Source of the DNA: Planococcus citri
Taxonomy: Eukaryota > Arthropoda > Insecta > Hemiptera > Pseudococcidae
NCBI RefSeq assembly: GCF_950023065.1
Contig: NC_088680.1
Location: 63,587,350-63,651,349, forward strand
DNA: 64,000 nucleotides
Direction: 5' to 3'
Shown: positions 23,341 to 35,600 of the stretch, one piece after another
Layout of the letters: every line of letters begins with the position of its first letter
Numbering within the stretch: position 1 is the stretch's first letter
Notes under the pieces: generated by a model
The model's input: only the letters and a program-made list of their open reading frames with translations
What the model was told of the DNA's origin: nothing
Database searches by the model: none
Position numbers and translations under genes: made by a program

Positions 23341-25262
23341 AAATATTTCACCTGCAATAGTCGGGGAGCCTGCATCAGGATCTACTGCACCCCCCTTCCC
23401 GGGTCGATCCTCTGGTACAACTTTTTTCTTAAAGGGGGAGTCCTTAGGAACATTTCTAGCCCTTTTACTAAAAAAAAAAGTGGTCCTACTTACAAAATGG
23501 CGCCAATTTGATTGACAGATCAGCCGAAATCGCAGATTTTGCGTTCCAACAAAGGACTTGCACGAAATTTTTTCAACCCCACAGAGGTAGATCGAAATAT
23601 CAGGCAAAATTTTATCACCTGTCAAAATTTTAAATGCTGAAGTGCCTTTTTCGATTTTTAGTGAATTTTTGAAAATCTTTGAGCCAAAAATGAGGGAAAA
23701 AATCAAAATTTTACCAAATTGTTCGAGAAAGCTGCAATACGCCAAATCGATTGAAAACTTTTTCAAACCGTTTTGAGCAGTTCTGGAGCCTCCAGCAGAT
23801 TTTTGAAACTCGAAATTCCCACAAAATTGCATCAAATGGATTTGGAAAGCCGAAATTTACCCTGCGAACTAATCTCAATACATCACGAAAACAACTTCAG
23901 TTGGATTTCAAGTCATTTTGGAGCCTCCAGCGACTTTTTGAAAATTGCTATAGCCTCCAGTAGATTTTTGAAACTTGAAATTTCCCAAAACTTCATCAAT
24001 TGGAGATGAAAAGCCGAAATTCATTCTGCGAACTAATTTCAATTCGCTAGGAAGTCGACTGCTGGTGGATTTCAAGACGTTTTGGAGCCTCCAGCGACTA
24101 TTTGAAAGGTTGTATGGCGTTTTTTGGTAAATATAAATTTCCAAAAAGTAGCCGGAAGCTTCAAAAGCTTCAAAACCATTTGAAATCACCATGCAGTCGA
24201 CTTCATATTGTATTGAAATTAGTTCGCGAAGTAAATGTCAGCTTGCTAACTCTATTTGATAAAATGTAGTGGGAATTTCAAGTTTCAAAAATCTGGTGAA
24301 GACTCCAGTAATTTTCAAAAAGTCGCTGGAGGCTCCAAAACGGTTTGAAATCCACCAGCAGTAGACTTCGTAGCGTATTGAAATTAGTTTGCAGAATGAA
24401 TTTCGGCTTTCCATCTCCGTTTGATGAAATTTTGGGAAATTTCAAGTTTCAAAAATCTACTGGAGGCTCCAGTATATTTCAAAAACTCGCTGGAGGCTCC
24501 AAAATAACGTGAACCCATTCGAAGTCGTGTTCAGAGGGTGTTAAAATTGAAGTGAAGAGTGAATTTCGGCTTTTCAGAGGAAATTTCAAGTTTTAGAAAT
24601 CCACTAGGGCTCCAAAATGACTTGAAATCCACCTGCAGTTGTTTCCGTAGCGAATTGAAATTTGTTTGCAGAATAGATTTCGGCTTTCCATTTCCATTTG
24701 ATAAAATTTTGAGGAAATTTCAAATTTTAAAAATCTACTGGAGGCTCTAGTAATTTTCAAAAAGTCGCTGGAGGCTCCAAAACGACTTGAAATCCACCTG
24801 CAGTTGTTTTCGTGGTGTATTGAAATTAATTCGCACCGTAAATTTCGGCTTTCCAACTCCATTTGATGAAATTTTGTGGGAATTTCGAGTTTCAAAAATC
24901 TGCTGGAGGCTCCAGAACTGCTCAAAACGGTTTGAAACTGTTTTCAATCAATTTGGCATGTCGAAAATAAGGCATATCCAAAATTTCAGCTTTTTTGGTC
25001 AATTTGGTAAAATTTTGATATTTTCTCTCATTTTTGACCTGAAATTGATTTTCAAAAATTCACCAAAAATCGAAAAAGGCACTTTAGCACTTGAAATTTT
25101 GCTTGATATTTCGATCTACCTTTGTAAGGTTGAAAAAATTTCGTGCAAGTTCGTTGTTGGAACGCAAAATCTGCGATTTCGGCTGACCTGTCAATCAAAT
25201 GGCCGCCATTTTGTAAGTAGGACCACTTTTTTTTTGAGTACAAGGGCTAGAAATGTTCCTCA
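23341..25262. mobile_element. Foldback element FB-III, copy a
   Basis: Inverted arms pair 23442-23540 (AGGAACATTTCTAGCCC...) with 25180-25260. The interior is a set of degenerate units of about 100-190 bp containing GGAGCCTCCAG and the complement CTGGAGGCTCC, reading one way on the left and the other on the right. The right end lacks the outer 100 bp seen on the left. Many short open frames on both strands come from the repeat units, not from genes. Confidence 0.7.
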
Positions 25263-25784
25263 GTTGTACCGTTGCGTATACTTATCCAGTTACCCACGTA
25301 TACTCGTAGGTAGCTAATTCATGCATGGTGTACAGTGTATACTTTTTTTGATGCGAGCTTATGTCAACAATTCGTTGCGTCGATATAACCTCAATTACAC
25401 AGTTCATTTTTATAGGTATCTAGGTACGTGTTGTTTATCAACAATCAATAATAATCAACATTACCTACTTATAATATGTATGAGCGGCAATATGTTGTAC
25501 TTGTATCACGTACGATCTTAGACATGTATACATATTTACCAAGGGAAAACTATCTCAATTCACACGCTTCAATCTGAATGAAACCAAGAGAAAAGTGAAA
25601 ATCAGCTTGAAGTTCTAGAATGATTGGAGGGTTGGTACGTTATTCACACGGGTTCGTGTTGTTCATACTTACAATGTAGGAATTATATTTTAGGGAAAAA
25701 CTAATAACTTCTTTGTTGTACTTATTTTTCAATTTTTAAATGCGTTTTTTTCATGTCCATGTAAATTACATTGGTAGAGGGTCA
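25263..25784 (+). other. Flank block duplicated at 60240-60480
   Basis: 25480-25640 matches 60270-60470 (shared AAGGGAAAACTATCTCAA and GAACCAAGAGAAAAGTGAAA-like strings). In the second unit this block directly follows the COLFI-5 upstream flank, so FB-III and FB-VIII were inserted here in unit 1 or lost in unit 2. No coding exon is evident. Confidence 0.5.
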
Positions 25785-26775
25785 TCCCATGTCAATTCGA
25801 CCAAGAAGTGGTAAGGGGGTCGGCGATTGTTTTGAAATTTTTCCTGTGGAAAGACCTTCCGAAGGAATCATGGTAATGGCGCAAATCGCAGCCCTCTAGC
25901 CGTGTTTTAAAGGCTGCCAGGGGGCGTCAAAATTTTCAGTGAGCCTAAAACATCATCCATTTCAGCAGTGGATTACTCGTTAACCGCGATACCCACCAAA
26001 ATGGAACTTTTCCCCTTAGTTGGGGGTTTTGAGAGGCTTTTTGGATAAGTAAAAATAGGTATCAAATGGGTCAACTTCACCAATCAAAACTTTTTTTCAT
26101 GTTTTAAATCAAAAAATCGAATTTTTTCGCAAACATTAAATTTTTTCAAATCCTCTCAAAACCCCCAACTATGGGGAAAAGTTTTTTTTTGCGAGATCTT
26201 GTAGTGAAAGGGCGGAGCTTTTGAAAATGTATGATTTGAAAACTATAAAATGACATGGTTTTTATCACCCCATTTTTTTCTTCGCCTGTGTAAAAGTCTT
26301 GGTGAACATTTTCAAAAGAGAATTGCTAAAATGAGAATAGGTCAGCCCATTCAAAAAATCGAATGAGAGGGGGCAAACACTGCATACTGCATAGTGCATA
26401 GCCATGAAATTGTGGGCTTCTGTTATCAGTAGGTATGTACCTACTTGAAGTGTTAGTGATAACTCTGAATGATGAAGAAAACAAATGGATTGTATGTTGT
26501 CAGTCCAACTTTGTCTTACAACAATGTATCCAAAAAGTATGGAGAACCCACAGTTTTTTGTTTTGTAAGCCCAATTGTTACTTATTTTAAAAATTCTTTC
26601 CAATTAAAAAATGTCCTATCGTTTTATCGGGTTATTGCTGCCCTTTATTTGGTAATCTACACTGCTTACTCTTCTCGAAAAATGTTTACACATAAGTATT
26701 AAGTAAACATACACTTAGGCCTAATAGTCTACAATCCACGAGGCAAAAAGTGCTCTAGAAATCGATGTTATCGAG
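25785..26775. repeat. Half of an FB-V element and unassigned sequence
   Basis: 25785-26210 is a single arm of family FB-V (GGGTCATCCCATGTCAATTC, then GTGGAAAGACCTTCCGAAGG). 26210-26775 includes a dispersed segment near 26510-26600 (AAAAAGTATGGAGAACCCA then TTGTAAGCCCAATTGTTACT) that recurs diverged at 62280-62340. No gene is supported. Confidence 0.45.
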
Positions 26776-29281
26776 ATTTTTTTGGGGACAAAAAGTTTAC
26801 CTTGCTTGACGTTAGTATCACTTCAGCATTTACGAAAATCACAAAAAAAAATTTTCGCTTGCACATAAGGTGGGGGGAGGTGGAAAAGGGGTATTTTTTG
26901 ACCTAGAAGGGGGACAAAAAATTCGACCGGGGATGGATAGGCTGGCTGGTGTCTTGGGATGTTGAAAATACAAAATTTTCTATTATCAGCCTCCTGCACA
27001 ATCAAAAGTTATGCAACCCTAAACGCAATTTTTGCCCATTTTTTGAGGTTTTTCCGCCCTAGTGCCTGTTGTATTCGGAGGGGACAATTTTTTCTCTCAT
27101 ATCCCGTTACATCTCACCTCTACCTTTCCAAAATCACCACATTCACGAAATTCGACCGGCACATTTCGTTGTAATTAATTTTCAAAGTTGGGTAAGTACG
27201 ACTTTTCATAAAATACAAACTTCACAATTTTATTTCAAAAGTGGCCGAGTGACCTATCAAAATGGGTTAAAATTTTGCGCTGAACTCAAAAATATCAACA
27301 GTTTTTGTGTTACCCCCCTTCCCCCTGTACTAACCCCCTAAAACTTGAAAAAAAAGTCAAAATCACGTTTTTCCTATTTTTATGGGAAAATATCGAAAAA
27401 ATGAAAAACTGATAATCACTAAAAGTGTCCAGAATTAAATTTCCTTTCACATGAGCTATATCAGAATAGATTTCACCCTCCCTCTCCTCCTTGAGAATCT
27501 ACCCCCCCCCTTTCCGACCATCAATTGGTTGTACGTGAAAATTTTTCAAACAAAAGTTGTTCCTTGATCATTTTTCTATAACTTGTTATTTGCAAATTGT
27601 GTTTGAAGCAATCTTTGCGCCTCAAAAAATCCAGAAACTCAAAAAGTCAACAATTATAATTTTTGCATTTTTGATGAACAATATCGACCAATACTTAATG
27701 AAAAATTTGTAATCGGCATAATTGTTCAAAATTGGATTTCCTTTCAAGTGAACTATCACACTGTAGATTTCATTGCTCTTTTCTCACTTTGTGAAGTGCG
27801 TTCTCGACACAAAATTTATTCATATTTGCTCATTCTGATAAAATAGGAGTACAGTAGGTGTTTGTACTATAAGACCGAAAAATGGGATGGGGAAGGTGAA
27901 GATGAAGAACCATCAGAAAACATCGAACATCTTGTTGAATGTTTTTCATACCAGTGTAAAATGATCAAAAATGGGTGAAAACCCCCTCAAAAGGTCAGTT
28001 TTTTTGGATTTTTTACTTATTGAAGATAATGAATGGCTCAAGATCAACATGTAGGCAACAAATTACCTAGGTGTATGTGAATGTGTTTGTATAGTTCAGA
28101 GCCTGATACAGCAGTTTGATCTTTTATTGTGAGCTTTCTGACTAGAATGTACCTAGTTCAAAAAAAAAAAAAAACATTGAAAAAACATCCATAAATTGGT
28201 CCTTATTGAATCTAAATTCCACATAAATTTTAAAACTTTCACTCAACTTGATATAATGAATGACAATTTTTTATACTAAAATCACAATTTTTCAAATTGT
28301 GAAATTTTTCGGCTTTTCAATTTTTTAAGCCTTCGTTCGTGAATACATACACCTTAATCAAAATTTTATTCAAGTAATATCAAACTTGAAACAAAAATCT
28401 GGTTTTGGCCGGTTTGCAACATTCTTTTCACACCATAAAATCGATTGAAAAAGCTTCCAAAGCCTTTTCAGTACCTCCAAAGAATTTTAAAAATTTCCCA
28501 TCTCTATTTTTTTGCAAGTTTTTCATGAATCCCTCTGTTTTGGGTCGGAAAAGAGGGGGGGGGGGTAGGTTCTCAAGGAGGAGGGAGAGGGTGAAATATA
28601 TTCTGATATAGCTCATGTGAAAGGAAATTGGATTCTGAACACTTTTAGTGATTATCAGATTTTCATTTTTTCGATATTTTCTCATAAAAATAGGAAAAAC
28701 GTGATTTTGACTTTTTTTCAGGTTTTAGGGGGTTAGTACAGGGGGAAGGGGGTAACACAAAAACTGTTGATATTTTTGAGTTCAGCGCAAAATTTTAACC
28801 CATTTTGATAGGTCACACGGCCACTTTTGAAATAAAATTGTGAAGTTTGTATTTTATGAAAAGTCGTACTACCCAACTTTGAAAATTAATTACAACGAAA
28901 TGTGCCGGTCGAATTTCGTGAATGTGGTGATTTTGGGAAGGTAGAGGTGAGATGTAACGGGATATGAGAGAAAAAATTGTCCCTTCCGAATACAACAGGC
29001 ACTAGGGCGGAAAAACCTCAAAAAATGGGCAAAAATTGCGTTTAGGGTTGCATAACTTTTGATTGTGCAGGAGGCTGATAGAAAATTTTGTATTTTCAAC
29101 ATCCCAAGACACCAGCCTATCCATCCCCGGTCGAATTTTTTGTCCCCCTTCTAGGTCAAAAAATACCCCTTTTTCACCTCCCCCCACCCTATGTGCAAGC
29201 GAAATTTTTTTTTGTGACTTTCGTAAATGCTGAAGTGATACTAACGTCAAGCAAGGTAAACTTTTTGTCCCCAAAAAAATT
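26776..29281. mobile_element. Foldback element FB-VI
   Basis: A 2.5-kb palindrome: 26776-27560 is the inverse of roughly 28500-29281. The outermost match is TTTTTTTGGGGACAAAAAGT against ACTTTTTGTCCCC. The middle, about 27560-28480, is unpaired or diverged. Open frames occur as mirror-image pairs in the two arms, as expected of a palindrome, and have no domain. It lies in the first RTK intron just before exon 2. Confidence 0.7.
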
Positions 29282-29604
29282 CCGGTAGGAGAACACTTTC
29301 CTATTTTTTGAGACGAATTAAAGGTATTGATTACCACGTTTTTTTGCGACTCTCCGTGCCACATCTTCCAATACTATTTTCGCCTGCTGGTGCAGGTACT
29401 GCTAAATTTATCTTGGTCATGTTGCTTTTTGAAATATAGCAGCTGAAATACAACCTAATAAGCTCCTTTATGTATTCATGATGACGTGTATTACCTATAC
29501 TCAACATTGAACTTTCCATATTTTTTACTTCGCTAACGACGATTTGATGGTATACATATAAATCAAAGGAGACTAAATAATTGTTGATGCATTTTATGTT
29601 TCAG

Positions 29605-32600
29605 GCGAGATTGTTCTTCCAACAACAGCAATTGCTCCTTGCTCACTGGAGCCAAGCGAAGATAATTGTAAGATCGTAGGAGTGAAATGTAATCGAGAAT
29701 TAAAAGTATGCGAATGCTGGGACAATCGCATTTTTACTGCAACCGGCACTTGCTCTAACAATAGTAAGTTGGAAATTGATTTCTACAGTACTGTTATCGA
29801 GTTTACAAATTTCACGAATTGACAGAAAAAGCTGTCTGTTTTTTATAATCAGACAAACAGCTATGTTTTCTCACTCAGAAATTTGTGACAAGATTAAATT
29901 GATATTGTTAGAGGCGATTCAAAGCCATGTTAATATAGAGGGACGTTCATCGCACGGGATTTTACCATCAAAAAATTGTAATTTTGCCGACAAAAATAAG
30001 AATTTTAACGTGCTAAGCACAATGGTAGATGACAAAAATTTCGAAAAAATTAGTAGTTCCAGTCAAAAAAAAAAAAGAATGAAAAATTATTATTTTTCAA
30101 AATTTTTTGGGTATTAGGTGCCTATTTATTTAAGAAATAAGTGCAAAAACTTCGCATAATTCATAATTCGAAAAATGAAATTTATCAATTTTAATCAAAA
30201 AAATAAGTAGGTATGTAAGTAGTTGATTTTTCGGATCTCAAAACTTTTCAAATTTGATCAATTTTTTCTTAAAATCCCTAGATGACTACAGGCAATGGAG
30301 AAGCATACTGTAAATACCTAGGTACTTGCCTACATTTATAACATTCATTCAAGTAAGATTTTTTTGTATTCTCTTTCAGCTTCCGCCAAAAACAGAACCG
30401 TCGCGTGTAAATTTTACAAGGATTGCCGTGATGCATGTATGGAAAGTCCGTGTGGGTCCGAAACAGAAACAGGTACGTGATAAAAAATTTCATAACCTTA
30501 TTAGAGTAGTTCATACATTAATTTGGGTGAATCAATTTTTGACAATTTTCCACTTTTTGATATTTGTCTTGAGCAACTCATTGCCTAAGAATGCACCAAT
30601 CAGCTGAGAAATTTTCATATAGATTATGTTTTAATGATAATACCTATTTTCACTACTAAAACGCTAAAATCTTGTTTTTAAAATTTGTATTGGATTTTTC
30701 TCCCTCTCTTCAGAGAGTTTTTACGAGCAACGTTGAACAAAAAACGAAAAATATGATTTCTGAATCAAACCATAAATTACCAGTCATTGATTCTAAAAAA
30801 TCATTCAAATCCATTTTTTATTCAACGCGTCTTTTGTTAGTGGCAAATGCTGAAAATTGATTAATTCTATACTGCTTTATATAGTCGGGGGGCCCGCATA
30901 AGGATCACCTGCACCCACCTGCCGATTCTCCGGGACAACTTTTTTCTTAAAGGGGAAGTCCTAAGGAACATTTCTTGCCCTTGTCCTCAAAAAAAAAAAG
31001 TGGCCCTACTTACAAAATGGCGGCCATTTTGATTGACAGGTCGTCAGCCGAAATCGCAGGTTTTGCGTTCCAACATAGGACTTTCACGGAATTTTTTAAA
31101 CCGCACAAAGGTAGATCGGAAGAGCAGGCAAAAATTCATCGCCTGTCAAAATTTCAAGTGCCAAAGTGCCTTTTTCGATTTTTGGTGAATTTTCAAAAAT
31201 CAAATTTTGGTCAAAATGTGAGAAGAAAATAAAAATTTTACCAAATTGACCTAGAAATCTGAAATTTGGGATATGTCCTATTTTCGACCTGCCAAATCGA
31301 TTGGAAACTGTTTCAAGCCGTTTTGAGCAGTTCTGGAGCCTCCAGCAGATTTTTGAAACTCGAAATTCTCACAAAATTTCATTAAATGGAGTTGGAAAGC
31401 CGAAATTCATTCTGCAAACTAATTTCAATACGCTATGAAGTTGACTGCAGGTGGATTTCAAGTCGTTTTGGAGCCTACAGCGATTTTTTGAAAATTACTG
31501 GAACCTCCAGTAGATTTTTGAAACTTGAAATTTCCCCAAAATTTCATCAAATAGGGCTAGCAAGCTGAAATTAATTCTGATCTTTAATTTTAACACCCGA
31601 AGACGACTTCAGGCGAGTGCAAGTACTTTTGCAGCCACCAGTGACTTTTTGAAAAGTTTCATCGCGTTTTTAGGAGAATTGAAATTTCGAAAAAGTAGCT
31701 GGAAGTTTCAAAACCACTTGAAACCACCATGCAGTCGACTTCATATTGTATTGAAATTGGTTTGCAGAGTAAATTTTGGCTTTCCACCTCCATTTGATGA
31801 AATTTTGGGGAAATTTCAAGTTTCAAAAATCTACTGGAGGCTCCAGTAATTTTCAAAAAATTGCTGTAGACTCCAAAACGACTTGAAAATCACCTGCAGT
31901 CAACTTCATAGCGTATTGAAATTAGTTTGCAGAATGAATTTCGGCTTTCCAACTCCATTTGATGAAATTTTGTGAGAATTTCGAGTTTCAAAAATCTGCT
32001 GGAGGCTCCAGAACTGCTCAAAACGGTTTGAAACAGTTTACAATCGATTTGGCAGGTCGAAAATAGGATATATCCCAAATTTCAGATTTCTAAGTCAATT
32101 TGGTGAAATTTTGATTTTTTTCTCACATTTTGGCCAAAATTTGATTTTTGAAAATTCACCAAAAATCGAAAAATGCACTTTGGCACTTGAAATTTTGACG
32201 GGTGATGAATTTTTGCCTGCTATTTCGATCTACCTTTGTACGGTTTAAAAAATTCCGTGAAAGTCCTATGTTGGAACGCCAAACCGGCGATTTCGGCTGA
32301 CCTGTCAATCAAAATGGCCGCCATTTTGTAAGTAGGGCCACTTTTTTTTTGAGGACAAGGGCAAGAAATGTTCCTTAGGACTTCCCCTCTAAGAAAAAAG
32401 TTGTCCCGGAGAATCGGCAGGGGGTGCAGGTGATCCTTAAGCGGGCCCCCTTGTATTCGTGTCGTGAGTTACAAGCTTCAAAAAATGTGCATTTTCTTCC
32501 TTCATCTTACTATTCGCATATACTCGTACTTTGAAAACTTTCATATGAATATAGAATTTTTTGATTTTTTTTCTCTATTATGCTGGCCAAGAAGTTTCGA

Positions 32601-35600
32601 AAAAGATTCACCCATTTATGCAAATTTCAAAAATCCCTATCTAATTCCCATTTGGGAGATGTACAATATTTCGTGTAACTATAAGTAACTAATAGTTTTT
32701 TTTAGTTTCAGAAAATTCGTCTAAAGCACCGGAAAAAGTATATGTAAATCGTGGCGGATTGGGGTTCTCTGAATGGGTAAGTTATCTAGGTACCGATATG
32801 TTATTGCTTGATTGTCATTGGTTGTGTATTATGCTTACCTAATGTTTTTGAATGTGTGCTATTTTCTACCAGGTTATCATCGCAGTTATAGCTGCAATTG
32901 TGACCTGTGCAACAATTACGAGCTTAATAGTTTCCTACCGGTTTTATTTTTCAAGAATCGTGGATTGTAGGAGGGTGAGTAAATATTGCTACTTTTGAAC
33001 TGAGCTCGCTATTACTCATGTCAATAATTTTTTTACTCGATTTTTTCCTATAGTTTGTGGAGGGCAGTGAGGATATGGAAATGAACAATCAGAATCCTGA
33101 AGCAGTCGTCTCTCCACCTGGCGACATCCTGACCAGAGAGGATATGGGAACTGTTCGTGATGCAGTTATTGCTGCAAATGTGACGACTACGATTTCATTT
33201 CTGAGGGCATCGGAGATTGAAGACATGTCATCTTCCATCATAACAAATATTCATAAAGTCTCGGAAGGCAAATTTAGCAATGTCCATATAGGTAAGAGCA
33301 TTACAAAGTTTTCCCATAATCTTCTATGAAATGCCTATTAGCATTATAAATAATTTTTGATATTATGTATGATAGGTGAGCTACAGCTACATTCAGAAAC
33401 TGACGAAACTACGAATGAGCTACAGCTACATTCAGAAACTGACGAAACTACGAAAACACGAGTATTAGCACTGAAAGAAATCAAATGTGATTATGATTCG
33501 GAGTCAGTAAAATGTACATTACGGGAAGTTGAATGCATGAGAATGGTTAACCATGTAAATCTCATACGTTTAACTGGTTTTTTTAATAGAGGTACGTAAC
33601 TTCACTTATTCCTCGATATTATTAATCAATATATTAAAAATTTGATTACCTAGAACTCTATTGATTTGAATTTATATTCCACAGGTGTTTCTAAACTACC
33701 ATGGATCGTTTTTGATTACGTTAAATATGGCAGCTTAAAAGATGTATTACTTGACAGCAATACGCGTTTTCCACAGCTTAAAAGAGAGGAGCCCCATGTT
33801 ATAACCGAGGTAAGAGATGACTTAGTTGATAATGAACATGTCCAATTGTCTACCAATTAGAAACATAATATAGGTAGCTGCTCAATTTCAAAACATTCCC
33901 ACACAACTTGAAAAAAAAAATGAATTTTGGAACAAAGCTTCAATTGAGAATATTTTTTCAATAAGGTTTACCTATTTCGAGTTGATATAAAATACGAATT
34001 TCATATTTGAAAAAAATTAAAGAATTTCTACGAATGGCCGTTCGTTGTTTTATTCACGTTCAGGTGCTCTCCCACTGAACTTTCTTTGAAGCTCTCTGCT
34101 CCTTTCCCTCAAGTCGTTGCAATTTATATTGGGGTGCTTTCCATTATTTTTCAAAACTTTGCTCAACCCATCTCCCACCCACAAGAAAATTTTTAAAAGT
34201 TTTGCTAAAAAAAAAAATCTCTGCTGATTGCACTTATAGTTTTACTTCACCTAGAAATTGTGTTTCAAGATAATTACGTAACATTGGTACCTACTCTAAA
34301 ATGTTGTTATTTATGTTTATATTCAACATATAAGGTTTTTTAAAAAATATGGAAAGAAAATGATGGAGATTGAAAAGCATCATTTTTTATGATGGAAAAT
34401 GATGTTACTGACCTTTGAATTTTTCTAATTTTGGAAAATTTTCGTGAAAAAAGAGCACAGCAGGTTGTGTGGGATGATGATGAATCATCCTCCACTGGGA
34501 TTTTAAAATTAATTTACATACTTACTTACTTGGAAGTGTGATCTTATGATCCAGAATTCCTGCAAATGAAATTTCAAGTCACTAGATCATCATTTTGATG
34601 CCTTTAAAAGCGGTAAAATTGACGTATCTTTCAAAAATTTCTATCTTTGGTGGTTTTCTATTGGGGGGGGGGGGGGGGGGTCGGTCATTCCATGTCAATT
34701 CGACCAAAAAAAATGCGATTTTGAAAGTCACGTCTTTCGATTTCGCTCAAATTTTTTTTACAATATCTACTCACCCAGTAGATATGAAACCTGCAATTAG
34801 TTTGGTCTTAGCCCCCTCAAGGAGCGGGGGAGTGGGCTTCCATTATTTTCACATTGTCTTGAGGTACTCAACTTCAGCAGTCCATTCCTCCAGAACTATG
34901 ATGCTTTGATAAAAACTGATTTCATAGTTCGAAAGCGTATTGGATTTTGAACTTTAAAAGCATTTGGATATTTTCAAAATTTGAAAGTTGAACTTTCAAA
35001 TTGAAAGTTCAAATTTCAAAATGGCGCTGTAAGTGGGAGCTACCATTTAAAATTCTGAAAAAATTTCCATATATGTACCTTTTGATGCTTTTTCGAAATA
35101 TTTATGTTTCGAGATGGAATATTTTAATCGAAGGGGAGGCCCCCCACCACCAATTTGGGGCAAAACTTTCGGAAAAAAATCTGGGGCATGTGATATATCG
35201 AATTGTATGTTTTTGGTAACGTTGAACACGAATATAACATTAGATTTTTGATTCGACCTCATCCACGGCCCCCAGCACCTCCCCAAATGGGGTAAAAGTT
35301 CAAAATACGTTTTTTTTTTTGGTGCGACACGTCAAATTGCATGTTTTTGGTGACGTTGAACACGAATATGACGTTAGATTTTTGATTCGACCCCATCCAC
35401 GGTCCCCAGCACCTCCCCAAGGGGGGAAACCCAAAAAAATGGTTTCGATCGCGTGACAAATGAGATAGTATGTTTTCGATATCGCTGAACACGAATATAG
35501 CCGTAGTTTTTCAAATTGACCTCACTCATGGCTGCCAGAACCTCCCCAATTAGTAAAAGTCTAAAAAATTTGGGTGGAGGGCGTAGATGGGGTCCAACCA

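Noticed and set aside
23242..25317. Long open frames (up to 197 codons) on both strands
   Set aside because: They follow FB-III repeat units and occur as mirror copies in the two arms, so they are products of the palindrome.
26469..26702. 77-codon frame starting MMKKTNGLYVV
   Set aside because: Overlaps a dispersed repeat whose other copy at about 62280 is not open in this frame.
26823..29364. Several 60-120-codon frames around 26.9 and 29.0 kb
   Set aside because: The two sets are inverse copies of each other within FB-VI and have no domain.
1185..29604. Idea that COLFI exons are ectodomain exons of the RTK
   Set aside because: In unit 1 the intact COLFI exons are on the opposite strand, have their own signal peptides and end with stop codons after the VCFL-type motif.
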